A stretch of DNA of 64,000 nt from Companilactobacillus baiquanensis (GTDB lineage: Bacteria; Bacillota; Bacilli; Lactobacillales; Lactobacillaceae), in assembly GCF_003946605.1 (NCBI RefSeq), contig NZ_RHOQ01000001.1:186001-250000 (forward strand), read 5' to 3'. Within the stretch, counting starts at the first letter, position 1. Every line of letters starts with the position of its first letter. Positions 59,120 through 64,000 of this stretch are shown here, one piece after another. A program made the translations under genes and the position numbers. The notes below the pieces were generated by a model. The model did no database searches. It had not been told where the DNA came from and was given only the letters and a program-made list of their open reading frames with translations.

Positions 59120-60049
59120 TTAAGTTAATGGTGTTTTGTAGTCTGAAGTGGGAAGCTTTTGAATTTTTGATCGATATTGTTTTGGTGTCATTTTAAATAA
59201 TGATTTGAATTTCTTTCCAAAATAACTAGCAGATTGGAATCCACAAGTTGTCGAAATCTCCGTTAATGGTTGTGAGGTGTCTTTTAAAAGGGAAAGAGCC
59301 ATTGACATCCTATAGTCATTTAGAAATTCATTTGGAGTTTTATCAAAGGCCGATTGAAAAATACGAAAACATGCGGTGCGACTAATTTGTGCATTTGAAG
59401 CCATATCTTCAGCGGTGATTTTTTTTGAATAGTTTTCGTGAATGAATTGAATCAATTGCTTAATTATTTCTTCATTCTGTTTGTCACCACCTGATTTATC
59501 TTTGAAGGACTGAAATTTAATTACTAGTTGATTCCAAATTTTGAAAGTCAATTCGAGACTTTGTAGGTCATACGTAATTCCGGTATCTGATAATTCACAA
59601 AGATGATTAATACTAGAAATTATCTCATCATTACTATGATTATTTTTTTGGAAAAAGAGATATTTTCGATTTGAGTTAACTACAGGTGAAAGTGCTTGTT
59701 CCTCAAAATTGCCAAAAGTGGGAGAACTAAATAGTGTCCTTGGAAGAACAAAACAATTTAAAATGGTGTTCTTATCTAGAGCATTGGCACTGTGTAGAAC
59801 CTCTGAATTGATAAAGATACCATCGCCTGGAGATAATTCAATTACTTGCGTTTTATTATATGAGTTAAAGATTGTGTATTGTAGTTTCCCACTAACCAAG
59901 ACACCAAATTCAAATTCTTCATGCCAGTGGCATTCCCATTCACGCTTGTAATAATCATCAAAGTGATCAACGCAAATTGATAGAGGGATAGTGTGGCTAT
60001 TGTAAACTACATGTTCTCGAAGATTTGATTCTAGGGTAAGTGATTTCAA
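59120..60049 (-). CDS. AraC-family regulator with cupin sensor
   Basis: About 309-aa regulator. The N-terminal cupin (WHEEFEFGVLVSGKLQYTIF, then SPGDGIFINSEVLHSA) probably senses a sugar or small molecule. The C-terminal two helix-turn-helix motifs (ITAEDMASNAQISRTACFRI, then LTEISTTCGFQSASYFGKKF) bind DNA. The start is uncertain: GGAGG is 11 bases before TTG 60049, and 60067 is possible. Divergent from the UvrA-like gene, which it may control. Confidence 0.87.
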   Translation of the reverse strand: MKSLTLESNLREHVVYNSHTIPLSICVDHFDDYYKREWECHWHEEFEFGVLVSGKLQYTIFNSYNKTQVIELSPGDGIFINSEVLHSANALDKNTILNCFVLPRTLFSSPTFGNFEEQALSPVVNSNRKYLFFQKNNHSNDEIISSINHLCELSDTGITYDLQSLELTFKIWNQLVIKFQSFKDKSGGDKQNEEIIKQLIQFIHENYSKKITAEDMASNAQISRTACFRIFQSAFDKTPNEFLNDYRMSMALSLLKDTSQPLTEISTTCGFQSASYFGKKFKSLFKMTPKQYRSKIQKLPTSDYKTPLT

Positions 60050-60110
60050 AATTATTATTACCTCCAATTTAGTTTGATACGATAATACTATAATTATGTA
60101 CTAATTTTGC

Positions 60111-60139
60111 TTGTTTGGGTACTATTTTGACACTATACT
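60111..60139 (+). promoter_or_regulatory. Candidate promoter of the UvrA-like operon
   Basis: TTGTTT (60111-60116), 17-base spacer, TATACT (60134-60139), 38 bases before the ATG at 60177, in the region shared with the divergent AraC gene. Confidence 0.45.
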
Positions 60140-60176
60140 TAGATTCCGTTGTGGAAAATAGTTGAAGGAGAGAATA

Positions 60177-62462
60177 ATGATAGAAAATGATTATTCATCA
60201 GAAGATAAAATTGAAATACAAAATGCCCATGAACATAATCTAAAAAATATCAATTTAACGATACCTAAAAACAAAATTGTTGTTTTTACTGGAGTATCGG
60301 GTTCTGGAAAAAGTTCACTAGTATTTGATACATTGGCCGTTGAGAGTAATCGCCAGTGGCAGTCTTCATATTCGCAATATATTCGTAATAAAATGCCTCA
60401 CTATGCTCGTCCACAAGTTGATTCGATTAAGAATTTAACACCATCAATTGTAATTAGACAACAGACTTTGAATTCTAATAGTCGTTCTACCGTTGGAACT
60501 ATGGTTGATACGGCACCCTTAATGAGATTATTGTTTTCCAGAATTGGTCATCCTAGTGCAGGAGGATCAATGTCATATTCTACTAATCATCCCTTAGGGA
60601 TGTGTCCTACTTGCACTGGTTTAGGTAAAGTTCAAATCTTAAATGAAGAAAGTTTATTCGATACTAGTAAAAGCATTAATGAAGGTGCAATAAAATTCAG
60701 TCAATTCAATTCTGGTTGGCAAAGTTATATCTATTCCACTAATTCACTTTTAGATCCTGATAAAAAGTTAAATGATTATAATGATGACGAATTGTCAATA
60801 TTAAGGAACGGTCCTTCTAAAACGGTCAGCATTGAGATACGTTCTAATAAATCTGGACGTGTTGATCGTGTCAATTATGAAGGAGTTATTCCCCGATTTA
60901 AGCGCCTATACCTGACAAGGGATATTACTAAACTTAAAAAATCTTTACGGGATGAAATAAAAGAACATATTAATACTATACCTTGTTCTATTTGTCAGGG
61001 GACAGGTCTAAATCCCAAAGCAATTGCTTTTAAAATTAATGGTTTAAATATTATAGAGATGATGCACATGGACGCTAGTCAACTAATAGACGAGTTGCGT
61101 AAAATTACTGAGCCTAGAGGTATTTCAATTGTAAATCAATTAATAGATTCTCTTAAGAGAATGGTTGATATTGGAATTGGCTATCTTGATTTTGCCAGGA
61201 AGACCAGTACCTTATCCGGTGGTGAACTTCAACGAATCAAGATAGTTCGTAATTTAGGTGGAATATTGAACAATGTAACTTATATTTTTGATGAACCAAC
61301 AATTGGACTCCATCCTTCTGACATCAGTAAAATTATTAAGATGTTACAGCAATTGCGTAACGCTCATAATAATGTTCTAGTCGTAGAGCACTCAAAACAA
61401 ATTATGAAAATAGCTGATGAAATCATTGATATTGGCCCCTTGGCTGGGAAAAATGGTGGGAAAGTTGTTTATCAGGGGGATGTTAAAAATATCAGTTCAG
61501 TTTCTACTCCAACCGCTGAAGCTATAAATAGTAGAGTTGGTGTCAATCAACAGCCATTAAAATGGACCAAAGGTTTTGAAATAAAAAATGCTTCGAATAA
61601 TAACTTGAAACATTTAAATATTACTATTCCTAAAAATATTTTAACAACTGTTTCAGGAGTAGCCGGTTCCGGTAAAACTTCTCTTATCAGGGGAGATTTT
61701 GCTAAGCAATATCCTGGTTCGATTATCATTGATCAAAGTCCAATTGGTACTTCGATTCGATCAACTCCTGCCACGTACACCGGGGTTATGGACGAAATAC
61801 GAGAAGTCTTTAGTAAGAAAAATAATGTTCCAGCATCCTGGTTTAGCTTCAATTCTAAAGGAGCATGTCCAGTATGTAATGGTAAAGGAAAAATTAAATA
61901 TGATATGGCGTTTGCGGATTCTGTTGAAGTGATTTGCGAAGAATGCAATGGTCGGAGATACAATGAAACAGCATTGGGGTATTTATATAACGATAAAAAT
62001 ATAATAGAAGTTCTTAATATGACTATTGATGAAGCATTAAATTTCTTTAATGACAGAAAGATAACAAAGCGATTGATTAGTCTTAAGAATGTTGGTCTTG
62101 GTTATCTTACTTTAGGCCAGCCAACTAGCACTTTATCCGGCGGTGAGACCCAAAGAATAAAAATAGCAGCGGAACTAACGAAAAAAGGAAATGTTTATAT
62201 ATTTGATGAGCCAAGTGTTGGGTTACACCCTAAAGATGTTCAGGTACTAAATAAATTGTTGCGGAAACTTGTTCAAAATAGAAACACTGTTATCACAATT
62301 GAACACAATTTAGATATTATTGGTAATTCAGATTGGGTTATTGATCTTGGACCAAAAGGCGGTAAAAACGGGGGTCAACTAGTTTTCAGCGGAACACCAA
62401 ATAACTTGTTGCAGTGTTCAACATCACTGACAGCGAAATATTTAAATTTAGCATCTAAATAA
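60177..62462 (+). CDS. Short UvrA-like ABC ATPase (UvrA2/DrrC type)
   Basis: 761-aa protein with two ABC domains and zinc-binding inserts, but shorter than the roughly 940-aa UvrA. First domain: Walker A FTGVSGSGKSSLVFD, zinc part CPTCTGLGKV and CSICQGTGLNPKA, signature STLSGGELQRIKI, Walker B IFDEPTIGLHP. Second: GVAGSGKTSLI, CPVCNGKGK and CEECNGRRYNE, STLSGGETQRIKI, YIFDEPSVGLHP. The shorter size suggests loss of the UvrB-binding insert. Such paralogues are linked to drug tolerance or DNA-damage side roles; the exact job is unknown. ATG 60177 follows GAAGGAGAGAATA. Confidence 0.92.
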   Translation: MIENDYSSEDKIEIQNAHEHNLKNINLTIPKNKIVVFTGVSGSGKSSLVFDTLAVESNRQWQSSYSQYIRNKMPHYARPQVDSIKNLTPSIVIRQQTLNSNSRSTVGTMVDTAPLMRLLFSRIGHPSAGGSMSYSTNHPLGMCPTCTGLGKVQILNEESLFDTSKSINEGAIKFSQFNSGWQSYIYSTNSLLDPDKKLNDYNDDELSILRNGPSKTVSIEIRSNKSGRVDRVNYEGVIPRFKRLYLTRDITKLKKSLRDEIKEHINTIPCSICQGTGLNPKAIAFKINGLNIIEMMHMDASQLIDELRKITEPRGISIVNQLIDSLKRMVDIGIGYLDFARKTSTLSGGELQRIKIVRNLGGILNNVTYIFDEPTIGLHPSDISKIIKMLQQLRNAHNNVLVVEHSKQIMKIADEIIDIGPLAGKNGGKVVYQGDVKNISSVSTPTAEAINSRVGVNQQPLKWTKGFEIKNASNNNLKHLNITIPKNILTTVSGVAGSGKTSLIRGDFAKQYPGSIIIDQSPIGTSIRSTPATYTGVMDEIREVFSKKNNVPASWFSFNSKGACPVCNGKGKIKYDMAFADSVEVICEECNGRRYNETALGYLYNDKNIIEVLNMTIDEALNFFNDRKITKRLISLKNVGLGYLTLGQPTSTLSGGETQRIKIAAELTKKGNVYIFDEPSVGLHPKDVQVLNKLLRKLVQNRNTVITIEHNLDIIGNSDWVIDLGPKGGKNGGQLVFSGTPNNLLQCSTSLTAKYLNLASK

Positions 62463-62471
62463 GGAGAAATT

Positions 62472-63122
62472 ATGATTTCACAAGAAAAAATCAAACAATT
62501 TAAAAAATTAATTAATTCAGGAGAGATTTATGACAGTGTCGATGAAGAATTCATCGAATATCAGCATTCATTAGTCCAGAGAATTAATGAATTGAATCAG
62601 ACTTCGGATAATCCAGATGGGTTGAAAAAACGACAACAGATTTTAAAGGAAGTCGTTGGAACATATGGTGATAACTTATACGTGATTCCGCCAATTCATT
62701 CCAATACCGGATTGGTCAATGTTCATTTTGGTAAAGATGTGTTGATTAACTTTAACTGTAATTTTGTTGATGACGGAGCAATTTATTTTGGCGATAATTG
62801 TATGGTTGGCCCCAATGTAACTTTTGCGACAGCTATACATCCAGTTTCACCTAAGTTAAGAGAAAGTAAACTTCAATATAATAAACCAATTACAATTGAA
62901 AAAAATGTTTGGATTGGTGCTAGCGCCACAATCCTACCTGGTGTAACTGTTGGTGAAGGTTCAATTATTGGAGCTGGAAGTGTTGTTACTAAAGACGTAG
63001 AATCTAATGTTGTTGTAGTTGGAAATCCTGCAAGAAAAATCCGTTCAATTGATGAAAATGATGATAAGTATTATGACAGTGGTAAAAAAATTCCTGAAGA
63101 TATTATTGAAAAATATTTATAG
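62472..63122 (+). CDS. Maltose/galactoside O-acetyltransferase-type LbH protein
   Basis: 216-aa left-handed beta-helix acetyltransferase (Maa/LacA). Motifs are VNVHFGKDVLINFNCNFVDD, GDNCMVGPNVTFATAIHPVS (catalytic His in AIHP), then WIGASATILPGVTVGEGSII and AGSVVTKDVESNVVVVGNPA. About 30 residues longer than LacA at the N-terminus. AAGGAGAAATT precedes the ATG 10 bases after the UvrA-like gene, so co-transcribed. Confidence 0.92.
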   Translation: MISQEKIKQFKKLINSGEIYDSVDEEFIEYQHSLVQRINELNQTSDNPDGLKKRQQILKEVVGTYGDNLYVIPPIHSNTGLVNVHFGKDVLINFNCNFVDDGAIYFGDNCMVGPNVTFATAIHPVSPKLRESKLQYNKPITIEKNVWIGASATILPGVTVGEGSIIGAGSVVTKDVESNVVVVGNPARKIRSIDENDDKYYDSGKKIPEDIIEKYL

Positions 63123-63203
63123 GATAAGCTAGTATATCTAATTGAACTCTTTGATGTTCGTAAATCAGCGAATGGAATTATTTAATAATTTAAAGGTTAG
63201 AAT

Positions 63204-63275
63204 GGTAAGTATAAAACTGACTCCGAGATGAAAGCTTGGCATGTTACGAAGCCTGAAGGTAAAGAAATATGGTAG
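63204..63275 (+). pseudogene. C-terminal gene scrap, copy 2
   Basis: 24 codons read GKYKTDSEMKAWHV, then TKPEGKEIW and TAG, close to the scrap at 56830-56901 but without its internal stop. The upstream sequence has stops (TAATAATTTAAAGG), so no full gene remains. The gap 63123-63438 otherwise holds only the terminator at 63386-63440. Confidence 0.6.
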
Positions 63276-63385
63276 AAAAAATTTCTAAACCATGATATAT
63301 AATTTTTTCTTTCTTTATGAGTAGTGAAATTAGAAAATAATGGTTTTGATAGTAAAATAAAAATTAAATTAAACTTGGCCACATA

Positions 63386-63440
63386 AAAAGTGCTCCATAA
63401 CTGTTAAATTTCTTGTTTAACAATTATGAAGCATTTTTTT
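63386..63440. terminator. Terminator of the partial SDR gene
   Basis: AGTGCTCCATAACTGTTAAA and GTTTAACAATTATGAAGCAT form a long stem with a few mismatches, with T-runs on both sides. Confidence 0.8.
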
Positions 63441-64000
63441 AATATACAGGACGATCTAATCCTTGTGTATCAGGATCAGCCATACCAAGACTATCGTTAG
63501 CACCAAACTTTGGATCTTTAACAATGTGTAATACGACATCGGCAACACTTTGGCGTGAACCTGATACACCATCGTATTGTTGATTCTTAGTAGTGACTGA
63601 ATACTTTACTTCATCACGGTCATTCAACCAAGGAAGGCGAAGGGTGGTATATGTTAATCCAGATTCTTCAAGTAATTTGTCTGAATTGATAGCGGCTTGT
63701 AATCCACCAGAAACTTGTTGATGATTCCAGCGACCAAATTCGCCAGGGACTTCGTTATAGAGACCGAGAATGTTAGTGAATGCTACACGATCGACATTGT
63801 TATTTTTCATAGCATTAATAACATTGTGGGTCATTGCATTGTCACCATCATGGTCAACTACTGCAACGAAGACCATATCTTGTCCTACAACTGCATCATT
63901 AACTGACTTTGCATCTTCAAGGTCAGTTTCAATGACGTTTACTCGAGGATTACTTGCCAGATTTGATAGTCGATTGCTATTACGTAATCCTAATGTCAGT
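63439..64000 (-). CDS. NmrA-like NAD(P)-binding oxidoreductase, 5' end outside window
   Basis: C-terminal 186 residues of an SDR-type protein; the frame is open to the window edge (LTLGLRNSNRLSNLASNPRV, ETDLEDAKSVNDAVVGQDMV), so the true start is further right and the ATG at 63876 is internal. Seen are VFVAVVDHDGDNAMTH, VDRVAFTNILGLYNE and a loop LRLPWLNDRDEVKYS. It resembles the NAD(P)H-binding YtfG/NmrA group. The nucleotide-binding Gly loop is off-window. Related but not close to 37952-38809. Confidence 0.82.
   Translation of the reverse strand, partial: LTLGLRNSNRLSNLASNPRVNVIETDLEDAKSVNDAVVGQDMVFVAVVDHDGDNAMTHNVINAMKNNNVDRVAFTNILGLYNEVPGEFGRWNHQQVSGGLQAAINSDKLLEESGLTYTTLRLPWLNDRDEVKYSVTTKNQQYDGVSGSRQSVADVVLHIVKDPKFGANDSLGMADPDTQGLDRPVY

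Noticed and set aside
1..64000. CRISPR array, prophage or transposase
   Set aside because: I saw no regular short repeats with spacers, no phage structural genes and no transposase or integrase; the dispersed hairpins are irregular and scattered.

Overview
The window comes from a low-GC Gram-positive bacterium of the Lactobacillaceae. I infer a lactobacillus able to respire nitrate, possibly close to the Companilactobacillus/farciminis group. The basis is AT-rich codon use, strong GGAGG ribosome binding sites, many TTG/GTG starts, a T-box leader, a class A sortase, a SLAP-like/NlpC cell-wall hydrolase and a nitrate respiration cluster arranged like those known from lactobacilli. The genus is inference, not proof.

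Region 1 (about 1-26.8 kb) is a nitrate respiration block. It holds narGHJI, narK, the NreABC oxygen/nitrate sensing system, and a molybdenum cofactor pathway scattered over several operons (moaA, moaC, moeB, moaB, moeA, mobB, mobA, moaE, moaD, plus a second degenerate MobA-like gene). Between narI and moaE lies a FecBCD-type ABC importer that I suspect carries molybdate. A feoAB ferrous iron system with its Cys-rich partner, a solitary SufB/SufD-like protein and a DUF59 Fe-S assembly protein would serve the iron-sulfur enzyme. An archaeal/eukaryotic-type prolyl-tRNA synthetase behind a T-box leader and an acetyltransferase sit inside this block.

Region 2 (about 26.8-56.8 kb) is mostly housekeeping and metabolism: aldo/keto reductase, AI-2E transporter, a leaderless ArsR-type regulator with an oxidoreductase and an arginase-like protein, galE, sortase, recJ-apt, tRNA-Ser, methionine aminopeptidase, TauE exporter with TetR regulator, a VanX-like dipeptidase, pgpA, peroxiredoxin, pnuC with a candidate leader RNA, lactate oxidase, cation antiporter, methionine sulfoxide reductase, 5-formyl-THF cyclo-ligase, an NlpC/P60 protein and gluconokinase.

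Region 3 (about 56.8-63.3 kb) is a decaying accessory stretch. It contains a MerR-type regulator with two in-frame stops, a broken second arginase-like gene behind a MerR-style 19-bp-spacer promoter, remnants of a RelB/RelE toxin-antitoxin pair, and two similar C-terminal gene scraps flanking the segment. An intact AraC regulator diverges from a short UvrA-like ABC protein and a sugar/maltose acetyltransferase. The window ends in a partial NAD(P)-binding protein.

The most unusual signals are structural. Two near-perfect palindromes (24-bp arms around one base; 17-bp arms around four bases) sit at reading-frame breaks of two neighbouring pseudogenes and look like template-switch scars. A dispersed family of hairpins with the core CAGTAATC/GATTACTG occurs five times, each time at a convergent gene junction. 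Several genes appear to start at AUA/AUU/AUC codons behind good ribosome binding sites. NreB keeps only one of the two CxxC pairs expected for its oxygen-sensing cluster. I saw no CRISPR array, prophage or insertion-sequence transposase.
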